A stretch of 64,000 nt of DNA from JANXQG01 sp963804375 (GTDB taxonomy: Bacteria; Planctomycetota; Planctomycetia; Pirellulales; Thermoguttaceae), in the NCBI GenBank assembly GCA_963804375.1, contig CAWDQE010000016.1:111369-175368 (forward strand). Direction: 5' to 3'. Position 1 is the stretch's first letter. Each line of letters opens with the position of its first letter. The notes under the pieces are model-generated. The model was not told where the DNA came from. It was given only the letters and a program-made list of their open reading frames with translations, and ran no database searches. Positions 1 to 10,007 of the stretch are shown here, piece by piece. The translations under genes were made by a program, and so were the position numbers.

Positions 1-2132
1 CGTCCACGTCTGGTTTAGTGCCGGCTTGGTGGTAGCGGAAGACCTCTCCGTTATAATCCTCGATGAACCGCTGCACGCGTGCAGCCAGCACCGGCGGCAA
101 GTGGTCATACACGACATCGTCGCGGTTGGTGACCACGCCAATGGCGAAGGTCTTGAAAATTGCGTGAGCGCTCGGCGCTTTCGACAACTTCGACTCCTTG
201 TCGCCAACCGCAACAAAACCGGCAAACTCGTCGCCGTTCTCGGGGATTACCCAGGCACTCAGACCATCGGGCGTTATCGATTCCCACTCCACGCTGGTCA
301 GGCTCGACGCCTCAGACAGCCAAGCCAGCTTCTTCTCTTTTCGCCAACTCTCGGGTACGGCGTGATAGAACAAACCCGCGTTCCCTGGCGAGCTTCCGCC
401 GCACCGCAATGGTGATCCCCACACCCACCGTGATGCCAAAAACATTGTACGCGCTCCCGCTCAGCTTTGGATTTCGCTGCACGTCCCCCCTGAGGTCGAG
501 GTGATAGATTCGAGAAAAGTCCTCCTTCAGGCGCTTGCGCATTCCGTCGAAGGCAGTTTTATGGACGAAACTGTTGTTGGTAATCATGCAGATAATCCCG
601 TCAAGGTCCTCAAGCCGATTGCTGGCCCACCGCATGAACTTCACGTACGGATCGCGCAGCTTATTGACGTTGGTCGCCTTCGATCCCTTGGCATAGGCAT
701 CCTTGACCGACTTGTCGATTACCGGGTACTTCCGATTCTTGTTGTTATCATTTTCGTCCTGCTGGTGGGAGTTGTACGGCGGATTTCCGATGATCACCGT
801 AATGGGAGCGGCCTTCTGACGCTCCACGCGCTGCGTATTGGCCGGGGTCATGTAGGAAAACACCTTCTGTTTTGGCTCCGCTAGGTCCAGCGTGTCGACA
901 AAGCACAGCCCTTCGAACGGCGCATATCTACCCATACTCTGATAATAGGCGTGCTCGATATTTAACGCCGCGATGTAGTACGGCAGCAGCATCACCTCGT
1001 TGGCGAAAAGCTGCTGGTCGTACATCCGCGGCAGGTCGCGCTTGGGAATCCTCCGCAATAGGTTCACGACAAAATTGCCGGTGCCCGTGCATGGGTCGAG
1101 AATCTGAACGTCCTTGTCGCCGAGCGTTTTGCCAAACTCGCTTTGCAGGACCTCAGCGACGCTGGCGCACATGAAGTCGACGATCTCCTGGGGCGTGTAG
1201 ATGATGCCGTGTGTGTCGGCCACCTTGACCGAGTAGCCTTGGAAGAACCGCTCGTAGACCGTGTTCAGGAAGTGCTGTTTCTCGGCGAAGCTCTCGATCG
1301 TCGCCGCGGCCGACTCGATTGCCAGGTAGAACCGGTCGAGCGATTTGAGAAAGTCGTGCCGGTTGAATGATTTCGAGACCAGGGCGTCGATCACCTTTTC
1401 GATCTCGGCGGCGATCACGTTGCGGCGGGTAAAATCCTGGTTGTCGAAAATCGTGCGGATCAGCCGCTCAGTCAAAAGGTGCTGCACGAGCATCTCGTCC
1501 GCGGCAGCCAGGCTCAAGTTCGGGTTAAGCGAGTTGCAGCAAAGCTCGTAAAATGCGGCAAATGCGGCGATGAATCTCGGGTTGTCGCTGTGTGCCGCCT
1601 TGATTTTCTCGACCAGCCCCAGCGCCAGGTCTGGCACGCGCTCTTTGAATTCGTCGATGGCCTTGCCGAAATCCTCGTGGGCCGGCTCCGTGTAGGCGAA
1701 GAACGCGTTGAGCAGATCGGCAAGCTGCTTGGCGTCGGTCAGGTCAACGATCATGGCCCGCTCACCATTCTGGTAGAGTTGGGCCTGCCGCGTATCCTCG
1801 AAGATGATGTTGCCGGTGGGGTAGCCCTTGGCGATCTTCTTCTTGATCTCCGCTTCGAGATGGTCGTGGCTGTCTTTCGCTTCCCAGTGGCCGCGCGTGA
1901 TGTAGTAGTCGTCGCGGAAAGTGCCATCGGGCCGAATCGACTTGCCCGCTGCTTTGTCGGAAAGCTCTGGAATGAGGGTCCACGCGAACTGGCGGCCGAG
2001 TTGCTCCAGCAAACTCTGGAACGCCGTGCGGAGCGCGGTTTCGTGCTCTACATCCTGGCGATCATACGCCCGGAGCGCCTCGTAGTACGCCTTGATCGCC
2101 TTGTGATTGGGTTTTATGGCCGGATTCGTCAT
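1..2132 (-). CDS. Helicase-less restriction-methyltransferase (type ISP/IIG-like), frameshifted and cut by the left window edge
   Basis: This is a single-chain restriction-modification enzyme with a nuclease and an N6-adenine methyltransferase. The N-terminus shows a PD-(D/E)XK-like signature (PDGTFRDD, then WEAK about ten residues later, residues 62-81). Methylase motif I is DPCTGTGNF near residue 345 and catalytic motif IV is NPPY near residue 450. The surrounding residues resemble the methylase half of LlaBIII-like type ISP enzymes, but the helicase is absent. I chose the ATG at 2132; an earlier in-frame ATG at 2168 is possible. The frame stops at 312, yet homologous-looking sequence (FYHAVPESW onwards) continues open in another frame from about 370 to base 1. 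So there is one indel near 368-385, and the specificity domain continues beyond the window. The lesion may be a real mutation or a sequencing error. Confidence 0.8.
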
Positions 2133-2370
2133 GGTATTCAGGTTAGGGAAAGCCCTTTTTGGCGTCAAGGGGACGGCTACGTCAAAGTCTGGCCATTCGC
2201 ACGGCAGTATAAGATGGGACGCCCGCTTTAGCCGTCAGCGGTCGTTCCCAGTGCTCAGAAGTCAGCTTTCCACAGCTTATTGAGCGCTGCCAGACCTCGA
2301 CGGCACTCGTTTTCCCCATTCACCCTATGGCCATCCGGCCCGCGGGTGGCCGCATCTCGGAGGTCACCCA

Positions 2371-3009
2371 ATGATTTCGTCTGGAGATCACGATCCCAGT
2401 TTCTCCATCGCCAAGTGCAAGGCCGTCTACGCGAAGATGTTGCCATCAATCAAGAGGCATGCCCGCAGTGCTTTCAGGTTTCTCAATCCCGAGGAAAAGG
2501 AGGAGCGCGTGCAAAACGTGCTCGCCAACACCTGGGAGGCTCTGGTCCGATTGGCCCGCCGTGGCAAGCTCGACCAGGCATTTCCGTCAGTCCTGGCGAA
2601 GTTCGCCGAGAAGCAAACTCGCGATAACAGGATCGTCGGCGGCCATCTTTCGATCAAGGAAGTGCTCTCGCCCTACGCCCAGCGGCTGAAGAACTTCACG
2701 GTCGATCGTCTGGATCGCCGCGACAAGGACGACGATCGGCAATGGTGCGAAGTCCTCGTCGAAGATCGCCATGCCGACGCCGCCGCGATCGTGCAGACGA
2801 AGCTGGATTTCAGCGACTGGTTGGCATCGCTGAAGCGCCGTGATCGCCGCGTCGCCGAGTTCCTCGCTCAGGGCGAAACGACGAAAGCCGCGGCTCGAAA
2901 GTTCCGTGTCTCGGCCGGCAGGATCTCACAGCTTCGCAAGGAACTTGCCGCCAACTGGCGTGCCTTTATCGGCGATGACCCCGGCCCTGCTGCTGCCGCT
3001 GCGGCCTGA
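2371..3009 (+). CDS. Sigma-factor-like / HTH DNA-binding protein
   Basis: The 212-residue protein resembles a divergent sigma-70/ECF-like regulator. The first 80 residues are helical and basic with a WEAL-containing segment that could correspond to region 2. The last 60 residues hold a helix-turn-helix typical of region 4 (AEFLAQGETTKAAARKF, then SAGRISQLRKEL). The protein ends in an Ala-rich tail. No anti-sigma gene is adjacent; a small membrane protein and a DUF4230 protein follow on the same strand. Such proteins in planctomycetes often sit in accessory or phage-derived DNA (background, not shown here). The start is the ATG at 2371. Family assignment is moderate; DNA binding is likely. Confidence 0.6.
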   Translation: MISSGDHDPSFSIAKCKAVYAKMLPSIKRHARSAFRFLNPEEKEERVQNVLANTWEALVRLARRGKLDQAFPSVLAKFAEKQTRDNRIVGGHLSIKEVLSPYAQRLKNFTVDRLDRRDKDDDRQWCEVLVEDRHADAAAIVQTKLDFSDWLASLKRRDRRVAEFLAQGETTKAAARKFRVSAGRISQLRKELAANWRAFIGDDPGPAAAAAA

Positions 3010-3170
3010 TCTCTCATCTCTGGCTGGCACTCGCGCCAAGCCCCCGTAGCCCAGCCTTGGTAGCTTCCTTTCCTCCGAGCGCCATGGCTGGGTTCTCTTC
3101 GATTCCCCGCCTAACGGAGGAGCACATCGTTCTTCATCCTACTTCATCCGCAATTTCAAGGACCAAAACC

Positions 3171-3536
3171 ATGATCATCACCGCTCTGTTCGCCTGCTCC
3201 ATTCTCGCCGTTTCTATCCTCGCCTGGCTGTTTCGCCAGCGGCTCGCCCAGCATCTCCCGAGCAAGGAGACCCTGACGACCGCCATGCTGTTCGCAGCGG
3301 TTGCCTTGCTGCTGGTCGTCGTGCTCCTGCCAGACATTCTTCTTCTCGTCTACACCCTGACCATTATGCCACACTCTCTTCGAATCGTCCTCGCTCTCGC
3401 TGCGGCCACTATGGTCTGCGTCGGCTGCTACAAGCAAACCCCCGAGCCCGCCAAGCCCGCCGTAATCCACTGGCAAGGCCAAGACGGCGGCTACGAAGAC
3501 ACGACCGCCGTGCCGCCCAAGGCCGCTACACAATGA
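3171..3536 (+). CDS. Small membrane protein, unknown function
   Basis: The predicted product has 121 residues: two hydrophobic stretches (about residues 2-20 and 38-64), a third at about 70-85 ending in CVGC, and a short polar tail (IHWQGQDGGYEDT). The CVGC could be a lipobox if translation began at the internal ATG of MPHSLRIV, but no ribosome-binding site precedes that ATG. I chose the ATG at 3171 because AAGGA lies just upstream; a longer in-frame start at 3057 lacks such support. The stop is 15 bases before the DUF4230 gene, so the two are probably co-transcribed. I do not recognise the family. Confidence 0.55.
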   Translation: MIITALFACSILAVSILAWLFRQRLAQHLPSKETLTTAMLFAAVALLLVVVLLPDILLLVYTLTIMPHSLRIVLALAAATMVCVGCYKQTPEPAKPAVIHWQGQDGGYEDTTAVPPKAATQ

Positions 3537-3551
3537 CCCAAAGGAAACTCG

Positions 3552-4232
3552 ATGCGAACCGCCGTGCCAGTGGCCGTCCTTTTGACCGCCGCCTCCTTGT
3601 ACTTCCTTCTGCCCCGATTGGTTCCATTGACCATGCGCCCCGCCGCTCTTCTGCTTATCGTCTTGGCCGCTGCGATTTCCGCGGTCCTCCTCATCCCACG
3701 GCTCGTCCCGCCCGAGACGCCGCCGCCCGTCGTCATCCACTCCGAAGGTCCCACCGTCGAAAAGTTGGAAAGGCTGTCCCAACTGGTGACCACACGCGTC
3801 CAGATCGCCGACATCCTTGTAGCCGAAGGAAATGGGTGCCGCGGTAGCTGGCTCATCAAGGGCGACGCCCTGTTATCGGTCAACCTGGGCCAAGCCTCCA
3901 TCACCGACAAGCACGAGGACACCAGGCAGGCGACGATCATCCTGCCCGAGCCCCAAGTGCTTCAGCCAAGGGTGAACCACGAACGCACGCGAACGTGGGC
4001 CGTAGATCGGCTGGCTTGGATGCCGTGGAACGCCGATCAAGACAGCCTGCGAGATGCCGTGATGGCCGAAGCCCAGAAGCTTGTTTCGCACACGGCGTCG
4101 TCCGCCGAGAATCTCAGCCAGGCAAAGCTGACCGCAGAGACAGTCCTCAAAGGGCTGTATTCGGAGGTCGGGTGGAACGTGGCCGTGAAATGGGGCAACG
4201 ACAGCCCGAAGGCAGCGCCGGTTGCCCCGTAA
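3552..4232 (+). CDS. DUF4230 domain protein, membrane-anchored
   Basis: The 226-residue protein begins with two hydrophobic segments (about residues 4-22 and 30-48) and a proline-rich linker. A soluble domain follows with DUF4230 hallmarks: RVQIADIL, a GSWLIKGDALLSVNL strand pair, ATIILPEPQVL, then RTRTWAVDRLAW and a C-terminal helix with ENLSQAKLTAE. The biochemical role of DUF4230 is unknown. The start ATG at 3552 follows AAGGAAAC at suitable spacing and comes 15 bases after the previous gene, suggesting a two-gene operon. No lesion is visible. Confidence 0.8.
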   Translation: MRTAVPVAVLLTAASLYFLLPRLVPLTMRPAALLLIVLAAAISAVLLIPRLVPPETPPPVVIHSEGPTVEKLERLSQLVTTRVQIADILVAEGNGCRGSWLIKGDALLSVNLGQASITDKHEDTRQATIILPEPQVLQPRVNHERTRTWAVDRLAWMPWNADQDSLRDAVMAEAQKLVSHTASSAENLSQAKLTAETVLKGLYSEVGWNVAVKWGNDSPKAAPVAP

Positions 4233-4894
4233 CCCGTTTTACCTATCAGACAGGCCCGCGAGTTGCACCGTCGGCGCTGGTCAAGCTGACCAAAATGCGT
4301 TTCACGCTTGCCGCCCACGGAGGCGGCAGGCGTTCGGGAGTTTTGTTTTAGCTATTGGGAGCCCCATCTGCTTGCAGTTCGCTGTGGCGACGAAGCTGAA
4401 GAACCCGGAGGTCCACCTGTATCAGGTGGACGCCGATCCGCAGCAGATTGACCGGACGAAGCGGATCGTGGAGCGCGTGTGCAAGGGCATAGAGAGGCAG
4501 ATTTTCTACGCTCTTTGGCTTTCGCGTTTCATGGCCGAATCGCAGCAGCCCGTGGCGCACGGCTCAGCTTCCAGGAGGCGCAAACGTCGCGCGGAGTCGG
4601 CGATCCGCGGGTTTGGGGAGGTCGGGTGAAGTGTGGTGGTGGTCTGGGCAGAGGGCGGCAATGCGAACGCGGGCGCGGAAGCGAGATAGGCAGCAGTTCT
4701 TCATCTCGGGGCATGGCGATTGCTCACGAGGCAGAAAATGGCACCCGCAATCCGACTTCACTAGGGGCTTCGCCCCTGGACCCCAAGAGCACCTTGGCTT
4801 GTGGTTCGTTCACTCCGCCTGTGCTTGCCAGCTTGTCCCGGCTGCGCTTCGGGACTGCGCTCGGGCTGCGCACCGACTCCGCTCGCTCTCCTGA
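4233..4894. other. Intergenic stretch, possible RecB-type nuclease remnant
   Basis: No convincing complete gene is present. From about 4354 to 4540 on + the translation LQFAVATKLKNPEVHLYQVD and then RTKRIVERVCKGIERQIFYA resembles the extreme C-terminus of RecB-like PD-(D/E)XK exonucleases, but the cysteine cluster usually found there is missing and nothing upstream matches. I treat it as a doubtful fossil. From 4740 to 4894 there is only GC-rich sequence with short palindromes. Confidence 0.3.
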
Positions 4895-5725
4895 CTATTC
4901 CGCCGGAACTCGGGAGACACGCAAGCCCAGGTAGTCGTACCCGTACCCAGGAAAGACCCTGTCGCGGTACGCCGACCGGCAGAACCCCGCCGGATCGCCC
5001 CAGCCACCGCCGCGAAGCACGCGGTACGAGCCCGTAGCAGCACCGGTCGGATCGTCCACTGGCGACTCCTTGTAATCCTCAAACCAATCCTGACACCACT
5101 CCCATACGTTTCCGTGCATATCGTAAAGCCCCGAGGCATTCGGCTTCTTCTCGCCTACCGGGTGCGTCTTGTCCTCCGAGTTCGCCGTGTACCACGCATA
5201 ATCTCCCAACCGAGCCGCGTCGTCGCCGAAGTAGTATTTCGTCGTGCTCCCTGCCCGACAGGCGAATTCCCACTGCGCTTCGCTGGGCAACTGGAACTTG
5301 CCCGCCCCAGAGCCCACCTTCGCGTTCAGTTTGCCCAGAAACTTCTGGCAGTCCTCCCAACTGACCTGCTCCACCGGGTTCTTCGGACCCTTGAACCTGC
5401 TGGGGTTGTTGCCCATCACCGCTTCCCACTGCTCCTGCGTCACCAGATACTTCCCCAGGTAGAACGGCTTGGTGATCCGAACCCGGTGCTGCGGCTTCTC
5501 GAAGGGATAAGCTTCCTTGTCCGAATCGGGCGAACCCATCAGGAACTCGCCCGCCGGAATCAGGACCATCTCCAACTTGATGCCCTTGCCGAGGTCCACC
5601 GTAAGTTCCTTTGGCGGGCTTTTCGTCTTGCTGACCGCCTCCTTGGGCTCTGCGGCGGATACGACGGCAAGACTGCCGAGTGCCGCCAGAACCACCAACG
5701 CGACCGTCGATACTATTCGGAACAT
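4895..5725 (-). CDS. Secreted SUMF1 / formylglycine-generating-enzyme-like protein
   Basis: The 276-residue protein has a signal peptide (hydrophobic residues 5-23, AxA-type end VVSAA) and one complete SUMF1 (FGE-sulfatase) domain. Recognisable blocks are VLIPAGEFLMGSP, HRVRITKPFYLGKY, CRAG, PVGEKKPNASGLYDMHGNVW, EWCQDW and the closing VLRGGGW and LGLRV. In true FGEs a cysteine pair near the C-terminus oxidises sulfatase cysteine to formylglycine; I cannot confirm such a pair, so it may be a substrate- or ligand-binding relative. GGAGGTTTGACCC precedes the ATG. The gene and about 100 bases of upstream DNA are duplicated at 17731-18745. A minus-strand LRR gene lies upstream in both places. Confidence 0.85.
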   Translation of the reverse strand: MFRIVSTVALVVLAALGSLAVVSAAEPKEAVSKTKSPPKELTVDLGKGIKLEMVLIPAGEFLMGSPDSDKEAYPFEKPQHRVRITKPFYLGKYLVTQEQWEAVMGNNPSRFKGPKNPVEQVSWEDCQKFLGKLNAKVGSGAGKFQLPSEAQWEFACRAGSTTKYYFGDDAARLGDYAWYTANSEDKTHPVGEKKPNASGLYDMHGNVWEWCQDWFEDYKESPVDDPTGAATGSYRVLRGGGWGDPAGFCRSAYRDRVFPGYGYDYLGLRVSRVPAE

Positions 5726-6159
5726 GGGTCAAACCTCCTCAGAAACCAGTTGCGGCGGATCGCCGTGGCACACGCCAACGGCCGATACCGGGCCGCTGCA
5801 TCCAGTTTATCGGTGGCTCTTGGTGGTCGTCAATCACCGCCCATAACCAGAATGGATGAAGACGCCTGCGATCGAGACCCGTGGCGTGTCGCCTGCCTGC
5901 CGCGCTCGATCAAGCTGCCCGACGTGCCGTAGGATGGGTCGGCCTGTTGGTCGAAAGCTGGCTTTCGCATCGCGGGACTTCGGCCGCTTCGTCCCGAGCG
6001 CTGCCACGAGGACGAAAGGAAGCACGGCGACCGCGACGTGACCTTCAGGGCGTGATCGGTTGTCGGTGCGGCGGGGCAGTAGTGGCGTGGAAAGATCGCG
6101 GCTGTCGCACCAGCAAGCGGTGGTTGCGCAGCGGCTCAGCGGCCGCGGCGGGTTGGCGG
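5726..6159. other. Intergenic leader of the SUMF1 gene
   Basis: I see no gene. Bases 5726-5840 match the leader of the second SUMF1 copy (18648-18745), including a shared block ending in GCATCCAGTTTATCGG, so promoter elements were duplicated with the gene. The rest (5840-6159) is GC-rich with no consistent reading frame. Confidence 0.5.
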
Positions 6160-6627
6160 CTATCTTTCGATCTTGCAGTTGGGCAATGCCTGCTGGAGAT
6201 TCGCCACGCCTTTGTCAGTGAAGTTCGTCCCAGTAAGGTCCATCACCCGAAGTCGCGTCAGACACTTGAGGTCTTCCAATTCACCGTCCCCGACCTTGGA
6301 GCCGTTGAAACTCACCCGAACAACATCAGCGAAGAAATCGTCTCCTAGCAGTTTTCGTAGCGACGGCGGCCCAGGCGGCACTGCACCCGGGACGACATTT
6401 CCAGACCCGTCTAACTCGAAATCGTAAACCACCGTCCCTTTGAGAAAGTACACCGTTTCCACCGCATTCCGCTGCCGCTTCGCCTTCTGCATCTTCACAC
6501 GAAGCCAAGTTATGCCGCTCAGGGCGATACTCACCAAAAGCACGAGCACCAGCAGCGACCGCAGCCTGTACTGATACCAGCGGAGCTTGGGCTTCGCCAC
6601 AGCGGGTTGTGGTTCTTCTACGCTCAT
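6160..6627 (-). CDS. Short LRR-type membrane protein
   Basis: This is a small member of the LRR membrane family found repeatedly in this window. It has about 155 residues: an N-terminal EEPQPAVAKPKLRWY box, one transmembrane segment (LLVLVLLVSIALSGITWL), an inner linker with PGPPSLRKLLGDDFF, and only about two leucine-rich repeats (DLTGTNFTDKGVANLQQALP). The larger paralogues at 10008, 11194 and 18877 have up to twelve repeats. I chose the ATG at 6627 because MSV-EPQPAV is the conserved start in the paralogues; an in-frame ATG at 6657 is less likely. Function is unknown; a cell-surface binding role is a guess. Confidence 0.7.
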   Translation of the reverse strand: MSVEEPQPAVAKPKLRWYQYRLRSLLVLVLLVSIALSGITWLRVKMQKAKRQRNAVETVYFLKGTVVYDFELDGSGNVVPGAVPPGPPSLRKLLGDDFFADVVRVSFNGSKVGDGELEDLKCLTRLRVMDLTGTNFTDKGVANLQQALPNCKIER

Positions 6628-6783
6628 GTCATGTTGTTCGTCGCCGCCAACGGACACCCCACCCGACGCCGCCCCGACCGGAGCGACCAGCGTCGAGCCG
6701 TCCTTGATTCTACCGCGCCACGACGGTCTGCACCACCAGGCGGCAACGTGCGCTGCGACTTTGCGGCCGTGACTTGCTGGCGG

Positions 6784-7107
6784 CTAGTCGAGCAACCAGA
6801 CCTCCGTTCCCTGGGGTACATCCTCCGCGTGTGTCTCGGCCGGAAGGATAAGGCAGATCTCAGGATCGCGCGGGTCGTCGTACATAAGCAGACCACCATC
6901 TTCATCCTTTTGCACCCGGATGGCGTAGGTCTGAAGCGGCATTGACCGCCTGGTTCCGTCCGGGAGGCGAAGTTCTAGCAACGCCCCTTGCTTCATTTTG
7001 TTTATGGCTGGGCGGTCGGTACATTGGCTCGGTCGAATGCCGGGCCACAAGCGTAGCCCCAAGCTCATCGATTCAATCTCTCGTACTGTCATTAGGTAGG
7101 TTGCCAC
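6784..7107 (-). CDS. Hypothetical protein (107 aa)
   Basis: A soluble, acidic 107-residue protein with no signal peptide or membrane segment. It contains LLELRLPDGTRRSMPLQTYA and a C-terminal LPAETHAEDVPQGTEVWLLD, which reads like a compact beta-rich domain. I do not recognise the family. It sits between an LRR gene and a SUMF1 gene on the same strand, with about 70 bases to the latter. The frame is clean, which supports a real gene. Confidence 0.5.
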   Translation of the reverse strand: MATYLMTVREIESMSLGLRLWPGIRPSQCTDRPAINKMKQGALLELRLPDGTRRSMPLQTYAIRVQKDEDGGLLMYDDPRDPEICLILPAETHAEDVPQGTEVWLLD

Positions 7108-7178
7108 TACGCCGTGTTGGCCGTTGAATTTCGATCTACGATTCTACCATATCTCGCACACGGCCAGATGCCATTGCA

Positions 7179-9116
7179 TTACTGAGTCCTGGCAACACGG
7201 AAGCCTGTGACGTTGAGCCCGTCGTCGGGGTCGTACCAGTTGCGAACGGCGGAACGGGTGAAGTCCGGCCCGAAGTCCCAGGAACCGCCACGAAGGACAC
7301 GGTCACTGCCGGATGCTGGGCCGGTTGGGTCGTCTACAGGGGACTTGGCGTAGTATTCCGCGCCGTACGAATCCGCGCACCACTGCCAGGCGTTTCCGTG
7401 CATGTCGTACAGCCCGAAGGCGTTGGGCTTGAACTTTCCCACCGGAGCCGTGAACACGTAGCCGTCATTGGCTTTGATCGTCCACTTCCAGTCCGGAAAC
7501 TTCGCCTTGGCCGCCGCGTCGGCCACGTTCCCAGCCTTGGCGAGCGTCTCGGGATCGTCGCCACTGGAATACCGCGTTGTCGTCCCGGCACGACAGGCGT
7601 ATTCCCACTCGGCCTCCGTAGGCAGCCGATAGGTCTTGCCCTCCTTCTTGCTGAGCCATTTGCAGAACGCCACCGCGTCGTTCCAGCTTACGTTGACCAC
7701 CGGGTGTTCGTCGGTCTGCTCGAATCCCGCGTGCCTCCAGGAGTATTTCTCGTTGAAGCCGAACTCCTTCTTGTCGGGGTCCCAACCCCATGCCCCTGGA
7801 TTTTTTCCCTTTTCCGCATCGGTCTTGTAGCCTGCGTCCTTGACGAACTGCCGGAACTGGCCCCTCGTGACGTGGTAGGTGCCAAGGTAGAACGGCTTGG
7901 TGATCCGCACCCGGTGCTGCGGATGCTCGTCCTTGAACCAATCTGCTTGCAATGAATTCTCTCCGTAGGTCTTGTTGAAGAAGGCCGCCTCAGCCTCTGC
8001 CGACTCCTTGCTGCCCATCATGAATTCGCCCGAAGGGACGCGCGTGAGCTTCATGCCGATCGAGTTGGTGATCTGCTTGATGACAATCTTCCATGAAAAA
8101 TCGGTGAAATACCAGTCGCCAGGAGTGACACCCGAAAAGTTGCTAGGCACTCGTGATTGACCGTCCACTCTGCGCGGTCCCGGCGGAATTACGCTCGGCT
8201 GACCTCGTTTTAGCGTGCCAGTAACTTCAACGGTGGCACCCCAGAATGTATCTGGCAATTCAGAACCAGGAGGGAAGAATACTGGGAAGACTCGACCGTC
8301 CGCCGGTTGATAGTTGAGGGCTGCCGTCCCCTTTAGGTCTGCGGTCGTTCCGACCATGACAACGCGCTTGCCTTCAGATAATTGATCGTAGCCTGTTATT
8401 CGTTCGGGTGCCGGGCTCATCGACCTCCCGCCCTTCACGGAAACTACCTCCACGAAATTGCTTGTATGCCCCCTCGTATCCACAATAGCGGCAACAAGGG
8501 GATGCATATCGGGTATTGGCAGCTTCCCAGCGGGCACGTCAATATGCACTTCATCGCCGACCTTCCTCGACTGCTTGCCTCCCAATCGCAAAAACTCTTG
8601 CGGCCCAACGCGATCAACAGAATCTACGAAGCCAAATACCAGTTCGGTGTCCTTATACGCTGGGTGCAAATCGTACACTGCGCGTAGGTGCCGCCCGGTG
8701 CTTGTCGTTCCCTCAAGAAGGACTAACCCCGTCTCTCGCGACAGGTTGAGCGCCCAAAGCGTTAAGAATTCGCGGCCGTCGTTCAAGACCGTCAACGATG
8801 CCGCCAGCATTAGTGGGCAATCGTCGGCCGTCCCGGCGGCATACAGTCGCACGCGCTCCCGAGCCACCTCGCAGTTGGCTCGCACAAGAATAGACGTTTC
8901 GTTTTTCCTCTCCGCAACCACGCCCAAATTGTTCATCGCGCCCGCCACCAAACGCTCGCGCAGAAGTCGTTCGCTTGGGAATCGGAGGCTTTCCTTCAGT
9001 GGTCCCTTAGCTGTCGTGACGCTTGCCGGTTCGCCAGCTTGCGCACTTGCCGTCAGCGCCACTGCGAGCAAAACGACCGCTATCCCTCCTACAATCGCGT
9101 ACAATCGCGCATTCAT
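7179..9116 (-). CDS. Secreted protein with C-terminal SUMF1 domain
   Basis: A 645-residue protein with a signal peptide (residues 1-27, ending ASAQAGE). About 330 residues of unrecognised secreted sequence follow. The C-terminal 290 residues form a SUMF1 domain that starts at TNSIGMKLTRVPSGEFMMGS and includes RVRITKPFYLGTYHVTRGQF, VNVSWNDAVAFCKWLSKKEG, LPTEAEWEYACRAG and GLYDMHGNAWQW, ending in VLRGGSW and GFRVARTQ. All blocks are in order and the frame is intact. It is the closest paralogue of the broken gene at 63048, which helps locate lesions there. The N-terminal region could define a target or anchor; its function is not visible. Confidence 0.8.
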   Translation of the reverse strand: MNARLYAIVGGIAVVLLAVALTASAQAGEPASVTTAKGPLKESLRFPSERLLRERLVAGAMNNLGVVAERKNETSILVRANCEVARERVRLYAAGTADDCPLMLAASLTVLNDGREFLTLWALNLSRETGLVLLEGTTSTGRHLRAVYDLHPAYKDTELVFGFVDSVDRVGPQEFLRLGGKQSRKVGDEVHIDVPAGKLPIPDMHPLVAAIVDTRGHTSNFVEVVSVKGGRSMSPAPERITGYDQLSEGKRVVMVGTTADLKGTAALNYQPADGRVFPVFFPPGSELPDTFWGATVEVTGTLKRGQPSVIPPGPRRVDGQSRVPSNFSGVTPGDWYFTDFSWKIVIKQITNSIGMKLTRVPSGEFMMGSKESAEAEAAFFNKTYGENSLQADWFKDEHPQHRVRITKPFYLGTYHVTRGQFRQFVKDAGYKTDAEKGKNPGAWGWDPDKKEFGFNEKYSWRHAGFEQTDEHPVVNVSWNDAVAFCKWLSKKEGKTYRLPTEAEWEYACRAGTTTRYSSGDDPETLAKAGNVADAAAKAKFPDWKWTIKANDGYVFTAPVGKFKPNAFGLYDMHGNAWQWCADSYGAEYYAKSPVDDPTGPASGSDRVLRGGSWDFGPDFTRSAVRNWYDPDDGLNVTGFRVARTQ

Positions 9117-9323
9117 AGCTCACCACCAGGTTAAGTCTCAGAATTCGTAAAAGATCCCAGTCTTCCAAAACGCCAACGGCCGCCTCAAGGCCAGCGTCAA
9201 CAGCGGGCGTAGGGTTCGGTTCATCGGGTTCTGCCCAATCGTTCGTCACCGCCAACGGGAGGCGTGCCCGACGCGCAGCGTCCGCGAAGCGGCGCAGCGG
9301 ATACGCCGGGTTGGCCGGTTGTT

Positions 9324-9827
9324 CTATCTATTCCTATTCTCTTCGATTTCCTTTGCCGCCTCGACGATAACGCGATGGGGGTCGCCCAGAAAACGGATCG
9401 CTCTCGATGTCTTCAAGTCAGCCATGACAGCCTCAATGTCGGCGTCCAGTATGCGCCCCGACTTGCGCGATAGTGCCTTGTAGCCGTAATCGTGAAGTAT
9501 TTGCAGAAACGACCCGAGTAGGGCGATGTCGTCAACTGCGGGGCAGTAACGAAAGTCGATTGACCAGACGCCATCCGCCTCATCCTTCCAGATTCTGAGA
9601 TCAGAGCAGAAGTCGTCATGCGATGATACGTATTCTTCGCAGTCTCCCCACGAGTTGTCATGCGCCCACAGCCCGCGGAGACGTGCAAGGCAGTCGGGAC
9701 TCGGCTGATTCCGCCATAAGCCTCGCTCAGTAAGATCCGCTTTCCGCAGAGCACCTTGCCTGAGTTCAGGGTGCGCGTCGACAAACGCGGACGGCACGAC
9801 GATCAGGGTATAGTGGAAAATGCCCAT
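9324..9827 (-). CDS. Hypothetical protein (167 aa)
   Basis: A 167-residue soluble protein starting MGIFHYTLIVVPSAF. It is rich in acidic and aromatic residues (WGDCEEYVSSHDDF, IWKDEADGVWSIDFRY) and resembles small immunity- or SMI1-like folds in composition, but no diagnostic motif lets me claim that. It lies alone between SUMF1 and LRR genes on the same strand. The frame is intact and the start ATG at 9827 is the only good candidate. Confidence 0.5.
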   Translation of the reverse strand: MGIFHYTLIVVPSAFVDAHPELRQGALRKADLTERGLWRNQPSPDCLARLRGLWAHDNSWGDCEEYVSSHDDFCSDLRIWKDEADGVWSIDFRYCPAVDDIALLGSFLQILHDYGYKALSRKSGRILDADIEAVMADLKTSRAIRFLGDPHRVIVEAAKEIEENRNR

Positions 9828-10007
9828 AGTTTCACTTCGGCCAACGGTGGGGCTGGCCGACGCCGTATTCTCCGAAGCCAGCCAGGCCCGAACTTCGTTC
9901 TATTTTATCAAGGTTTGCGGGCCGGAACCATCGGCAAGGCGTCCCGCTCTGCGGCCAGCCCGTGTTGGCGGCTATCTCGTTATCTTCCGGTTTGAAATCC
10001 TGCACAT

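Noticed and set aside
4354..4629. Intact RecB-like or Cas4-like nuclease gene
   Set aside because: Only the final 50 or so residues resemble the family; catalytic residues and the cysteine cluster are missing.
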